Below, piece by piece: positions 48,422-60,204 of a stretch of DNA of 64,000 nt. Under the pieces are notes generated by a model. The model searched no databases. It had not been told where the DNA came from and saw nothing but the letters and a program-made list of their open reading frames with translations. A program made the position numbers and the translations under genes. How positions within the stretch are numbered: position 1 is the first letter of the stretch; each line of letters opens with the position of its first letter. The stretch comes from Narthecium ossifragum (lineage: Eukaryota; Streptophyta; Magnoliopsida; Dioscoreales; Nartheciaceae): NCBI GenBank assembly GCA_963920575.1, contig OY986964.1, positions 30,780,972 through 30,844,971 on the forward strand, in the 5' to 3' direction.

Positions 48422-50102
48422 CACCCCCCAACTTGAACTTTGCTAGTACTCGAGCAAAGCAAAAAGACAAATAAAATCTAACTAGCCACATTCGTAGAAC
48501 TCACGATGACACTTAGCATGCGCAACAAGTCGTTAAACCCCTAAGTTTACCCTACAGGACGAGTGTTGTCTCGTGAGGGTTTACAGTGATGATACCCACA
48601 AATATCCTATTTACACTTGTCATTTCAAAATACAATACGTCAATTCATATGTGATCTAGATTTACTCAAATGTCAAATAATAGAATCATGTGCATACTAA
48701 CATTCTTCAAATCACGCAAATATAAGAAATAGGCTAATCAAGCTATGGTTATTACCCTTCAAGGACTTTAAAACAGTTAGTACAATTATAGTATAGTCAA
48801 GAAATCCAAGTGTAGTATGTTACCGCACATATAGTTGGGGTTTACAAAGTCAACCAAGTAATGCACAATCCGGCTTAGTCATCTCAAGTATTTCACATGT
48901 TTGTTAAACTGTAACATGGCTACTCTTTATACTTTTCTTAATTAGTGAGCAACCGTGCAATGTTATAATCCCTTAAGCTCTTTTCTAGGTCCTTGTAACG
49001 AGCTTTAGGTCAATGGCTGCCAAACCAATTGGCTTTAGGGCATTGGGTGATAAAGTACCCCTCGGAGTTAATTGCTCGAACCCAAAAGGTTACGAATTAT
49101 AACTAGCCATCACATATATTCTTTTCTCTTTTCTTTTCTTTTTCAATCCTAAGTCGTTTGACGCGAACAATCCATGTTGTTACGCACATTGCCCGGTTAC
49201 CAAGCTTTCGGATTCTCATTTTTTTCACTCTTTTTCTTTCAATCCTAAGCTGTTTGACGTGAGCAATTCACATTGTTACACACATTGCCCGGTTACTAAG
49301 ATTTCCAATTTCAACTATATGAGTATAGCCATTTTTTATTAAGCAAAACATGATTCTTACATTTGACTTCTTAATCCTTCAAGGTACTAAACTCGAATTG
49401 ACTAATCAACCCCTTATAAATGTGCGAATAAAGAATGATGTTGAATTACTTAATCAACTTTAACATGTAGCAAGCGGGTTAAAGTGAATGAAGAATACTA
49501 CCCCTATCATGATGAGCAAACCCTTATAACTATGTGAAGTTTCGAATATATCATGCAACAATCATCCATAAAAGATACAAGAGTTGAATTTTTCCAATAA
49601 TCATTAATGCAAGCATTTGGCATTTCAAATGTAAATAGAAAGTGGTTATCATACATGTAATGAATACCCCCAACTTAAACGGGATTGTCCTCAAGCACGA
49701 GTGAAGGGTAAGGGAAAGAGATAACCTTAGTTGTTGCTCAGCAATTGTGTAATGTGTTCAATCTTGAATAAAAAAATCTATTTGTGAGTTATAAGTAAGA
49801 TGAAATAAATCCAAAGCGGTTGTTAGACAAGTAGAGAGGAGGGAATGAGATTGGAAATTGGCATTGAGTTCAATGTCCAATCCCCTTTTTTGCATATGTT
49901 CTGTGAATCAAAGAGAGCATAGCCCAAGCACATTAGAATACAAAAGATAAACAATTGAAGTTTATAGAAAATTTGGACAACATTTCCTTTGTATAGATGA
50001 TATAGCAATAAATGCATACAACCATTCCACATTGACAATAGAAGAGGTACATTCTCAATACAAACAACAAATCATCATATATACTTTAAATAAGTGCATA
50101 CT

Positions 50103-50121
50103 TTCCTCGGCAATGGCGCCA
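50103..50121 (-). other. Primer-binding-site-like sequence
   Basis: On the minus strand TGGCGCCATTGCCGAGG lies seven bases after the LTR end. TGGCGCC...GCCG is the usual priming region in Tat/Athila-type Ty3 elements. The short spacer is slightly longer than usual. Confidence 0.6.
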
Positions 50122-50128
50122 TTTTTAA

Positions 50129-51749
50129 TGCACATTGAAATGTGTAGTTAAGTATATCAAAGACGATCAAAATAATTTACCGGACTACTAATTAACTACA
50201 ACGTAGTTAGTGGAGGCACGGGTCGAATCCTCAAGGAATTGGATGATCGAACTAACAAATGCAATATAATCTCTACAATAGTTGGAAACAATCGGGTTGA
50301 TTCTTTGGTTATTCTAACTAAAGTACTCTAAAAGTAATTAAGGCTAAGATTTATCGAGAAATAAATCCTAGGGAATTCCAATCCGAATTAAGGTCTAAAT
50401 ATTTTCTCTATGAATCAAGATGAATGACACTCAAAGAGATGGTCTAAATTGGAGATCGACGAGCGTAGGATTAGTATCACTCGCAGCTAATGAGATGTCG
50501 AGTTAGAATCATCTCATCGGCAAATTACAAGGTTAAGATCCATGATCGAGGCTTTAATTGGATCATAGCTCAACAATCACCGAGTTATGGTCATATTGTT
50601 GGCAAATAATCAAGGCTTTGTATGAATAACGTATTAGGTTGAGATGGGTTTAATATCTCACTCCAACCCACCATCGAAGACATGAATTATAAATCGGATA
50701 GTGATGGCTTGTGGTGGTTCTAGCACCTCAAGATCATATCCTAAGAACAAAAATCCCTCCAAGATAGATGGCCTAGTTCTAGCATGATATATTCTTTGAG
50801 GAATTAATTCAACTACCTATCAAGTATACAATATCTAAACAATCACATACAAAAAGAGGTAATCAAACCATTCAACAATGGATTTCACTAAAAAAATATG
50901 GAATTAAATGTGAATTCATACAAAAACCATCTCAATGAGTCATTACATCAAAAAACAAAAGAGAAATTTAAGAAACAAACCCTAAGACATCAAGGAATTT
51001 CCAAGGAGAAAGGGTTTAGCTACTTATCTTAGATAGGAGATTCATGGAAGAGGAGGTTTGACCCATCTTCTCCATCAAAATCCAACCTTTAGGGCCCTAA
51101 ATCCTTAAGAATTAGAGGGGAAATCTCAAGAGTTAAAGGAGGGGAGAAGGCTGAAGAAGAGCTGGAAAAAGATGGAAAAAGGATCCCTAAAATAAGAGCC
51201 AAAACCCTTTTTTATAGGCCTTAGGTCGTGGACCATCATATTAGATTTGAACCGTCTATTTTTACCCGTCAGCCGGTCTTGGATCAATCCAAATAAGGTT
51301 TGGATTGATCCAAGATGTAAATCTTTGGGTTTCTAACGGCTTGGATCAATCCAAGATGTAAATCTTTGGGTTTCTAACGGCTTGAATCGATCCACTGTGA
51401 GTTTGGATTGATCCAATATGCAAAACTGCAAAAAAGGTCTCTGGAAAGGCATTTGGATCGATCCAGACTTGGTTGGATCGATCCGGAATAGATTTGGATC
51501 GATCCAGAACTTTGCTGGATCTGAATCCATCCAGACTGGTTCTGGTTTAGATTCAATCCAGATTGGGTCTGGATCAATCCGAATATGGCAGATTTTGTGT
51601 AATTTATGTCTTTTAAGCCCGGAATCGATGCAACTCTCCTTGGAAACTCTTGTACCTGAAATAACATGAAAAGTTATTAGAAATGCATTACTTGAGAGCT
51701 AACAAAGCCAAGTTAAATGGGTGAATTATGCATATTTTGTGACTCATCA
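50129..51749 (-). repeat. 5' LTR of the element
   Basis: A 1621-bp copy, slightly longer than the left LTR because of an extra unit around 51311-51380. It is adjacent to the PBS-like site and carries the palindromic array at about 51280-51570. Confidence 0.8.
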
Positions 51750-52084
51750 CACCCCCCAACTTGAACTTTGCTAGTCATCGAGTAAAGCAAAAAGACAAAT
51801 AAAATCTAACTAGCCACTTTCGTAGGACTCACGATTGCACTTAGCATGTGCAACAAGTCGTTAAACCCCTAGGTTTACCCTAGAGGATGAGTGTTGTCTC
51901 GTGAGGGTTTACAGTGATGATACCCACAAACATCACATTTGCACTTGTCATTTCGAAATATAATGTGTCAATTTATATGTGATATAGGTTTACTCAAATG
52001 TCAAATAATAGAATATGTGCATACTAACATTCTTCAAATCACGCAAATATAAGAAATAGGTTAATCAAGCTATCTTTATTACCA
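51750..52084 (-). other. Extra internal fragment beyond the 5' LTR
   Basis: This segment matches 48422-48756, the interior next to the left LTR, instead of unrelated flanking DNA. So the order is LTR, interior, LTR, interior: a tandem product of unequal LTR recombination. It is cut off at 52084 by the next element. Confidence 0.75.
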
Positions 52085-54124
52085 AGGAAGCCGATGTGCC
52101 CACTCGATCCCACCGGGTACGCCGTGTATCCTCACGATCCGAACTAGTGGATCGAACCCCTAGGCTTCCACGATTCCTCCTTCACTGGTGCCGATGACTT
52201 CCGGTCCCTCCTCGCAATTGATCAAGGCCGGAGCATCCACAGCCGTCCGACCCCCCGTGGTTCTTCTCCAAGCTACTATGTCTGATCGGATTAAGCCACT
52301 TGACTAGAGAGTTGATTCAGTCAACTAGATAAGATCAAACCCAGTTCCAGACCAGTCAATCTGACTCCATCTGAGACAGATCTAATCTGACTAGATCTGA
52401 TTAAGCCAGCAGATCAAATCAGAGCCAATTACAAGCCAGATTCGAGCCAGATTCTAGTTGGATTTGAGCCAGATTAATGAATTCAAAGTGAATTCATTAA
52501 CCTAGGTCCTTACTCGGTTTGTCGTTTTGAGGTAAGCCGTTGACGAGCTGATCTGAGAAAGAGAGAGAAAATTAAAGGAAAAATCGGGAAAAAGTGGGGA
52601 AAAATGAAAAAAAATGTGGGAAAGTGAAAAGATGAAAATGCATTTAAAAAGATGAAAATGAATTTGAAAAGAGGAAAATACATTTAAAAAGATGAAAATA
52701 GAGTTAAAATGATAAAAATAAAGTTACAAAGATGAAAATACATTTAAAATGATAAAAATAGAGTTAAAAAGATGAAAATGAATTTAAAAAGATGAAAATA
52801 CATTTAAAAAGATGAAAATAGATTTAAAAAGATGAAAATGAATTTTAAAAGATGAGAATGAATTTAGAAAGATAAAAATAAATTTAAAAAGATGAAAATG
52901 CATTTGAAAAGATGAAAATTAATTGAAAAATATGAAAATGAATTTAGAAATATGAAAATGAATTTAGAAAGATGAAAATACATTTAAAAAGATGAAAATG
53001 CATTTAAAAAGATGAAAATGAATTTAAAAAGATGAAAATGAATGTAAAAAGATGAAAATGAATTTAAAAATATGAAAATGCACGCTCTTATATGATCTAA
53101 TCTGGTCTAAATCGGCCCAATCTGGCTGTAATCTGGTCAAGTTTGAATTACTGGATCTGCTCCTGATTAGATTGAGCTGTGATTAAGCCTTATGGGTTGA
53201 ATCTGATTGGTTCTGGATTAGATCAGACCGAGACTACTTGGTCGGGTTGAACTGGTTCAAGCTACGTGATTCAGTTGAACCGGCTCAGGTTGAAGGGAAG
53301 TGCTCGTCGGGGAAGAAGGCCGCGAGCAAGTGGGATGGCGGCTTGAAGGCGGATCTCGCTTGGGAACGGCCGGGGGAGGGTCGACTAGGTGGCCAGATCT
53401 GGGCCCGGACGGCCCGAACGGAGTTGGAAGCCAGTAGGATGGCGAACTTTGAGGGAGGCAGCGCCGACTCTCTTGGAGCAGACGAGCCATACGCCGAGGA
53501 TGGCGGTAGATCGTCGGATCGGGCCTGGAGATGGTCGGAGGAAGGCCGTGGTGGCGAGGGGACTCTGGATTTGGCCTTGGATGGCGCTGGGGGCCGTAGG
53601 GAATGGGTTTAGGTGAAGGCGACGCCGGATTCGAGAGATGTCATGGTGCTACGGTCAGGATGCCAGTTTCGGACGAGATGGTAGGACGAGCGGTGACGGT
53701 CGGGCTCGGGCAAGACATCGGAGGTGGCGGGAAGGTCGTCGGCGTAGGGGACCTTGGGAGAGGTCCCGGCGACGGCGAAGTGGAGAGGGGCGGGGGTGCT
53801 GCAGGGGCCAAGGCTTCGTTGGAGGAGGTGGCGGCGGGTGGTGGTTGTTGCCGGCGAGGTCACCAGAGTTGAGGTTAGCTGTGTGATCACCGGAGAAGAT
53901 GGATTTCTCGGCGAGGTCACCAGAGTAGGTGAGCCTGGCATTTCTCTCACCAGAGGAGAGAGAAATGGCTGAGAAAAAAAGGAAAATAAAATAAAGGTAT
54001 TTTGGTCTTTTTTACACAATTTGGACTTATTGATACAAAAATAAGCTGTATGGGGTTTTTGGCATAGATGTTGAGGCTATGGACAAAGAGGGGGTCAAAT
54101 ATGGAGTTATGACCAAATACCCCC
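52085..54124. mobile_element. Array-bearing composite element (left end missing)
   Basis: In order: a GC-rich piece (52085-52260), CAGATC/AGCCAGATT-rich DNA, a GATGAAAATG minisatellite (52590-53085), GATCTAATCTGGTCT-rich DNA, a GC-rich block with unrecognised ORFs on both strands (53290-53960), and a terminus whose inverse reads GGGGGTATTTGGTCATAAC, ending at about 54124. The stretch 53085-53795 is nearly repeated at 63290-64000. Confidence 0.5.
52590..53085. repeat. ~20-bp minisatellite GATGAAAATGAATTTAAAAA
   Basis: About 24 units with the consensus AAAGATGAAAATGAATTTAA. Variants alternate GAATTT, CATTTA and AGATTT after the conserved GATGAAAAT. No coding content. Confidence 0.95.
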
Positions 54125-54441
54125 GAAAACAATCACGTTTGGATAAGATTTTGACTCTTCGTGTACATGGTGCCACCAAACCTTTTCTTGGTATTTGGAA
54201 TTAATGCCGTGTTATTCATATTGTTATTTTATGTCAAAACTCATTTGTCTTTATCAATTATGTTTGGCCATTTAACACAACAGTTAAAGAAATCTAATTG
54301 AACTCGATCCATTCTCCAATAGAGGTATTTTTATCTTTTGCCTTAATACTGAAAAATAGTTTGGAAATACGGATAATGTATTATTTATAACATTATTGTA
54401 AACATAAAAAAAGGAAATACATATATCTCTAATATGGCAAA

Positions 54442-55740
54442 GGGGTAATCGGCCAAAGGCCTAAATTTGGCACCCCTTTTTGTCCAAAACCCGAGCATCT
54501 TTGCCAAAAACTCCGGTTACACTTTTTTTTTTAATAAATAAGCCAAAATCTAATTAAAAAATGACCAAAATGCCATTTTCCTATTTTTTTCTTTCTTTTT
54601 TTCCATCCTTTTCTCTCTCCTCTCTCTCCTCTCTCTCCTCTCTCTCCTCCCTCCTCTCTCCTCCGACCGGCTTAGCTTCCCCCCGACCCGACCTCCGCCG
54701 TCGTCGGAACCCCGACCAGAGCCCGAATCTCGTCGGTTCCCAACCTCCACCATCGTCGGCACCTCGACACGAGCCAGTTGCTTGTCTGATCCCGACTCCC
54801 TGCATCCACGAAACCCCTCTAGAACTCCTCTCTCCAAGTCGACGCCACCGCTATCCTATACCACCGTCTCAAACCTCCTTGAGTTCTGCCACCATCGCTA
54901 TCCAATATCACCGAGCTCGCCCCAAGCTGCCTCCAAAGCTGTCATCTTCATCTATTCAAGCCCCGCCACCTTTGCTCCACTCATATGCATCGCCCACTAC
55001 TGGGCCACCGGCGATCCGACCCAGTGGATCGAAGCCCTAGCCTTCCACGACCTCTCCTCTACTGGAGCTGATGACCGGACATTCATCCTCGCTATCGATC
55101 CGATTCCGGCAACGCCCAGCCGTCCGATCAGTCTTCTGCCAACTTCAGCCGGTCGATCCTGATCTCACAGATCCCAGCCATCCGATCAACATCTAAGTTG
55201 ATCTCAAGCTCTCCAGTCATAACAAATATGATCAGACGCGATCCAGTCTACCAGATCGGGTTTGACTTAATCTTGTCAGTTCAATCCGATCAGGCCCAGA
55301 TCCAATAATCCAGATTTGAGCTGATTGCAAACCAGATCGAGCCAAATTGATCTAATTGCCAACGTAAAAAATTGAACAATAGGATAAATTTAAATTTTTG
55401 TAAATTACAATTGACGCACATATGAAATTTTTTTATCAACATGCAATTTACGCATCAAAATTGTACATAATATTTGAAATTTTGATGGTCTAAAATTGCA
55501 AAATTGTACATAATCTTTGAAAAATTGGCAACCTAAAATTGAGCTCTGTTGGCTATCGATCCAATTTTTATCTTTTCTGTATTTTCATATTTTGAACTTC
55601 ATTTTTATCTTTTTAACTTTATTTTTATCTCTTTAACTTTATTTTTATCTTTTAAACTTTATTTTTATCTTTTAAACTTTATTTTTATCTTTTTAACTCT
55701 ATTTTCATCTTTTTAACTCCATTCTTTATTTTGATTTGTT
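54442..55740. mobile_element. Second composite element with reversed array
   Basis: Begins GGGGTAATCGGCCAAAGGCC at 54442, comparable with the inverse of the 54124 terminus. It then has a GC-rich block (54600-55170) that shares GTGGATCGAA...CCTAG.CTTCCACGA and TGATGACxxCCGG with 52130-52210. CAGATC-rich DNA and the ATTTTTATCTTTTTAACTTT array at 55575-55735 follow. The right end is not clear. A CT-rich run lies at 54610-54660. Confidence 0.45.
55570..55735. repeat. Short array ATTTTTATCTTTTTAACTTT
   Basis: About seven to eight 20-bp units. The reverse complement, AAAGTTAAAAAGATAAAAAT, is closely related to the arrays at 52590 and 61700. Confidence 0.9.
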
Positions 55741-56457
55741 CCCATCCCCTTGGGCTTATCTAATAATAATAAGAAGAAGATGAATCTGAGAAGAAAAAGA
55801 AGACAGAAGAAAAGAGGAGGAGGAGGAGGAGAGAAGAAGAATAAGAGGAGCAAAGACCTTCGGTGAGAGGCGCCGCAGGTGACATCAAAGGTGAAGCTGG
55901 TAGAGAGGAAGGAGATATGGAGGTGGCGACGCCGGTGGTGAGGGAGAGGGTGATTGTGAGACCATTAAGAGCGAAGTTTTGACTTTCCCTCATTTACCTT
56001 ACATATTAAGGGCAATTAAATAATTCGGTTTGTCCGGGTTAGTTTTATACTGTGGTTAAGTTAAGGGAATCTCTATTCGCAACACATTTTCGACTCAAGA
56101 CACCATATTTTCTCAACACACCACGATCTGAATATCAAAACATGGTGTTTTGCTCAATACACCACACCAAATATCACTCTTTACCTAAAGGCCAAAAAGC
56201 ACTTTGATACCCTATAGTTTCATGGTTTTGCAGTTTAGTACCACGTAGTTTAAAAATAGGAAAACAATACTCCAAGTTACCAAACTGTGCAGTTTAGTAC
56301 CAACCGGCTAACTCCGTTAGTCCATTTGACGGAAAATTAATTTTTTTATTATTTTTGACCGGATTTAATCGATTTTGACCATGTTTTAGCTGATGTGGCC
56401 ATTTTGACAATGTTTTAGCTGATTTTGACCATGTGTTTAGCTGATGTGGCCATATTT

Positions 56458-57293
56458 TTGACCTCGACCTCTCCCTCTCATTCCTCCGCCGCGGCCTTAG
56501 CCCCGTCACCCTCGCTCTCACCGCCTGCGCCCATGCCGGGGCTCTCGAGCAGGGCGTTTGGATCCACCGGTACTTGGAGAGGAACACGGCGAACAAATGC
56601 TCCTTTGGGGACACCTACATTGGCTAAGCCCTCATAAGCATGTACGCTAAGTGCGGCTGCATCGTCGAGGCCATCAAGGTGTTCGACTCAATGCCAGAGC
56701 GTAACACTCATGTATGGTCGGCCATGATTGGGGCCTACGCCATGAATGGGGTTGCCGTCGAGGCGGTGTGCTGCCTGGCGAGGATGGAGGAACGGGACGG
56801 GCTACGACCGGACGGGATTGTGATTCTTTGCGTGCTCGCAGCCTGTGCCCATGCTGGGCGAGTGGAGGACGGGTTGCAACTCTTGGCCAGCATGAATGTG
56901 CTGTACGGCTTGGTGCCGGATCACGAGCACTATGGTTGTGCCATTGACATGCTCTGCAAGGTGGGCCGCCTGGTGGACGCTGTGGGACTCATCCGCGCGA
57001 TGCCGATGAGGCCTCTCGCCTCCGTGTGGGGTGCATTGCTCGCGGGTTGTAAGACCCATGGAAACATTGAGCTAGCCGAGCTTGCGGTGGCAGAGCTCCA
57101 AAAGATCGCGCCATGGGAGGGTGGAGACGACGAGGGTGCGTATGTCCAGTTATCTAACATCTATATGAATGCCAACAGGAGGGCGGATGCCGGCAGGGTG
57201 AGGAAGCTGATAGGGAGCAGAGGGATCAGGAAGACGCCGGCTTGCAGCGCGATTGAGGTGGATGGGGTGGTGAGCTCCTTTGGAGTGGTTTGA
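56458..57293 (+). pseudogene. PPR protein fragment (PLS/E type) captured by Pack-MULE
   Basis: The frame runs from LSFLRRGLSPVTLALTACAH and LEQGVWIHRYLERN, has an in-frame TAA before ALISMYAKCGC, then stays open for 217 codons. Typical PPR text follows: AIKVFDSMPERNTHVWSAMI, VLAACAHAGRVEDGL, VWGALLAGCKTHGNIELAEL, YVQLSNIYMNANRRADAGRV. It ends in an E-motif, GIRKTPACSAIEVDGVV. The N-terminal repeats and targeting peptide are missing, and the last codons (SSFGVV) run into the neighbouring cargo. The parent protein would bind organelle RNA; this copy is probably non-functional, though a truncated product from 56640 is possible. Confidence 0.85.
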
Positions 57294-57632
57294 GAAAGGA
57301 GGCGGCTCCGTAGGCAGAGACGATGAGGAGAAGCTCCACCACTCAATGTCGTGGATCTCGGTGCTCCCCTGCGTCGAAGCAGAGAAACCCACGTACATGA
57401 AGTCGTCCACAAACCGGCCGAGGTCGAGCGGAAACGACACCAGCGGCGCCGCCGGCCGAATCCTGGCATAAGAAACAAACACTCGAAGAAGCCCATCATT
57501 GCCATACTCAACCCAAGAGGTTATAAGCTTCCCACTCTTGAGATCAATGCCGGCGGAGTCGAGATCGGCGACCTGGGCGGAGACCATACTCCCAACATCC
57601 ACACCAACATGGTGCCCATTAATGTCATCAGC
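57280..57632 (-). pseudogene. L-type lectin receptor kinase fragment (legume-lectin domain)
   Basis: The minus-strand frame reads DINGHHVGVDVGSMVSAQ, then DLKSGKLITSWVEYGNDGLL, then LGRFVDDFMYVGFSASTQGS and EIHDIEWWSF. This is the C-terminal half of a legume-lectin domain as in L-type lectin receptor kinases. The kinase and the signal peptide are absent. It abuts the end of the PPR fragment tail to tail, with both cargo pieces enclosed by the Pack-MULE inverted repeats. Confidence 0.85.
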
Positions 57633-58244
57633 TAAAAAATGGTCAAAATCGCCACATCAGCTAAAACATGGTCAAAATCGATTAAATCCGGTCAAAAATA
57701 ATAAAAAATTAATTTTCCGTCAAATGGACTAACGGAGTTAGCCGGTTGGTACTAAACTGCACAATTTGGTAACTTGGAGTATTGTTTTGCTATTTTTAAA
57801 CTACGTGGTACTAAACTGCAAAACCATGAAACTACAGGGTATCAAAGTGCTTTTTGGCCTTACCTAAATTACACTCAAAACCACACATTATACTCAAAAC
57901 CCCACACTCTATATACCTAAACTACCCCTTCTCCTGAAAATCGCTTCAATTATGTTGGGCTGATACTTAGCCCGCCGAAACGCAGCATAGCCTCACCGAC
58001 AATCCTTTGACGCTCTCCTCCCATGGCAAAGCCCTGTTCATACGCCCAACTTTCCCACCATGATCATACGTTGGATTCAATACAATATTTGGGGTGCATT
58101 TTTTAACTCCATTCTTTGGCAAATCCTCCCTTTCTTGAGTTTTCTCACCCACATTCCATGTCTGGCAATATTTTTCCATGATTTTACTCCTAATTTGTTC
58201 GATTTTTTTAATAGTTTCATTTTTTTTCTAATGGGTTTGGTACT

Positions 58245-58310
58245 TCCAACCCTATATGTATGTTTCGGTAGAAAACTACCGATACATACATATAGGAATC
58301 GGCCTGGTTC
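58245..58310. repeat. Hairpin around CGGTAGAAAACTACCG
   Basis: CCTATATGTATGTTTCGGTA and its inverse TACCGATACATACATATAGG flank GAAAAC, a stem of about 20 bp with one mismatch. It lies in the interior of the larger MULE, and CGGTA/TACCG words recur to 59570. Possibly a small foldback element or a structural feature; no function is assigned. Confidence 0.6.
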
Positions 58311-58514
58311 TACTGATAGTTTAGGGTGTTGTGTCTGTACTAGGTATCGACAAAGTGATAGATAAGCTATCTTTCAGTACTTTGCTACCGTTAGTAACAT
58401 TACAATGTCGGTACTCTACTACCGACATATCTCTTCCATTATCGGCATTTTACTGCCGATGAGTTAATGTTTGTGGTACTATTTACTAATCTTTGCATTT
58501 TATTTCGGAAACAA

Positions 58515-59040
58515 CTAAATGGTTCGTCCACGGGGGAAGCAACACGCTAATACCTCGTCATCTTCGACGGCCATATTGAAGTTGTGTTGTCCGATGTGTC
58601 TACTCTTCTCAAAAGATGTTCTGATCTGACTATGTTGCAACTCAAGTAAAGAGTGGATGATGACCCATGAAGTGTCAAAACTGCAGTTCGATGCACCAAG
58701 ATGCTTCTTCAACTTAGTATGTGCACTCTCGGCCCTATTTGTGGTATAATTTTCAAAGTTTATGTAGTTGGTCACCCAAGCACTCACAAAATATTCTTTG
58801 TACTTGTCCAACCATGTCTCTCGAACATATTTAATAGGATCATTGTACCCGTGAAATGCATACTACAATATGTCCAAATGTCTACTGTACTCCTCTTTGG
58901 TGGATGCATACACAATAGATTTTCATAATGTCATGAACAAGCTTACCTTCTCTATTGTTTCGAACTTCTTATGATAGTTGTACCTCGGCTTTCTACCCCC
59001 CGATCTCTGAATTTTTTATTACAATCGCTAGGTCGTTCTC
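58515..59040 (-). pseudogene. MULE/FAR1-like transposase fragment
   Basis: The minus-strand sequence reads IKYVRETWLDKYKEYFVSAW, then NYINFENYTTNRAESAHTKL and HSLLELQHSQIRTSFEKSRH. This matches the region after the DDE domain in plant MULE transposases and FAR1-related proteins. Upstream pieces (RYNYHKKFETIEK) are separated by a stop, and the catalytic triad region is not found, so it is dead. Confidence 0.75.
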
Positions 59041-60204
59041 CCGTCCAACTTCTTGTGCCCATCGAATAAGTGGTTGGTGGCCATGGAAGGTCTGTAAATA
59101 AAGAATAGGCATCATAATAATGAATTATAAAGTTAGTAGTCTTCTAATTGCATATAATGTTTGGGCAACATATCTCGTTGGTTGTGAATTCATCAGCAAA
59201 GTAAAGTGTCAAATCATCTCCTACATCACTCGCACCAGTGGAAATATACCAATGAGTGTCTCCCTGCAGTTAGCATGACAAGCACGATGAAATTTTAGAC
59301 TAAAATGTAGTGAACGGTAGTATATAGTATATGACAATACATAGATATCGATACCTTAATACCACTCCACTTGAATTATTATCAGTACGTACGTAAGTAC
59401 CGAGGGGTTCAGCTGTTGTGTACGTGGCTACCAATACAATACTTTGAAATCAATACTATGACAGGTCGCATCGGTACCTATATACCGACATGGATGCTCA
59501 TAGTATTGGTATCATGGTACCGATACTACTAGTTATGATATCGGTTTGATGCTACCGAGAGCATCGCGTTGGGGCTGATATTTATGAAAACATAAAAAAA
59601 TGACTCGTATTCCATGGTTGCATACCTTTTCTTCTGGATTTTCGTCGACTTCTTCGCTCCAGCATTCAATTCCTTTATAAATTTCGTCCCGGCACGCGTT
59701 GAGATTACGATGGATGTTGGAAATGGAGTTTGAGAGCTTGTTGATAGGGAAGAACAATGTAGTATGAGGAGAGGTTATAGTGGAGGATGGGGAAATGTTG
59801 GAAAGGTGTAAGAGTAGTGATCTTGGATGGGTTTAGGGTTTTGATATTGGGATCTTGGATGGGTTTAGGGTTTTGATATTGGATGGAGAATGAGGTTTGG
59901 AGAAGCGGTTTAGGGTTTGGGTTGGAGAAAGAGATGTAGTGTATGGTGATGTGGTGTGGTGTATGATTTTGTGATGAAATATAGGGTTATTGATTTAGGA
60001 CGGTTTAAGGACTCAAAGTACCACATTTTAGAAGAATATTTAAGTCTTTTAACGTTATGCTATTATGGGCATCAAAAAACCCATTTTAAGTTATAGTGTG
60101 TTGAGGCGAAAATGTGATGTAAATAGGGATTCAGTTTATATTTATTCAATATTTTCAGGGATGCATATGTTAAGTCAAAGATCATATGTAGGTATATATA
60201 ATTT

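Larger units (their letters stand above)
46847..51749 (-). mobile_element. Non-autonomous Ty3-like LTR retrotransposon, minus orientation
   Basis: Direct repeats at 46847-48421 and 50129-51749 are the LTRs. On the minus strand each starts TGATGAGTCACAAAATATGC and ends near CATTTCAATGTGCA or its variant. The 5' LTR (right copy) is followed by the primer-binding-like TGGCGCCATTGCCGAGG at about 50103-50121, a Tat/Athila-style PBS region. A G-rich tract GTTGGGGGGTG abuts the 3' LTR. The 1.7-kb interior (48422-50128) has no gag or pol, so mobility would need proteins in trans. Confidence 0.8.
56190..57859. mobile_element. Pack-MULE with two captured gene fragments, TSD TTACCTAAA
   Basis: Inverted repeats of about 225 bp start GGCCAAAAAGCACTTTGATA at 56190 and are mirrored to 57859. 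The 9-bp duplication TTACCTAAA lies at 56181-56189 and 57860-57868. The cargo is a PPR fragment (+) and a lectin-receptor-kinase fragment (-), with no transposase. Confidence 0.93.
56067..60132. mobile_element. Mutator-like element with FAR1-type transposase remnants
   Basis: Termini are GAATCTCTATTCGCAACACA at 56067 and an inverted counterpart ending 60132, sharing CACATTTTCG and the following CTCAA words. The interior holds a minus-strand MULE/FAR1-like transposase fragment. A Pack-MULE inserted in its left arm at 56190. Its own target duplication was not clear. Confidence 0.65.

Noticed and set aside
53238..54019. Gly/Arg-rich ORFs at 53.2-54.0 kb as a real gene
   Set aside because: The same DNA is repeated at 63.3-64.0 kb with frame-changing differences, and no domain is recognised.
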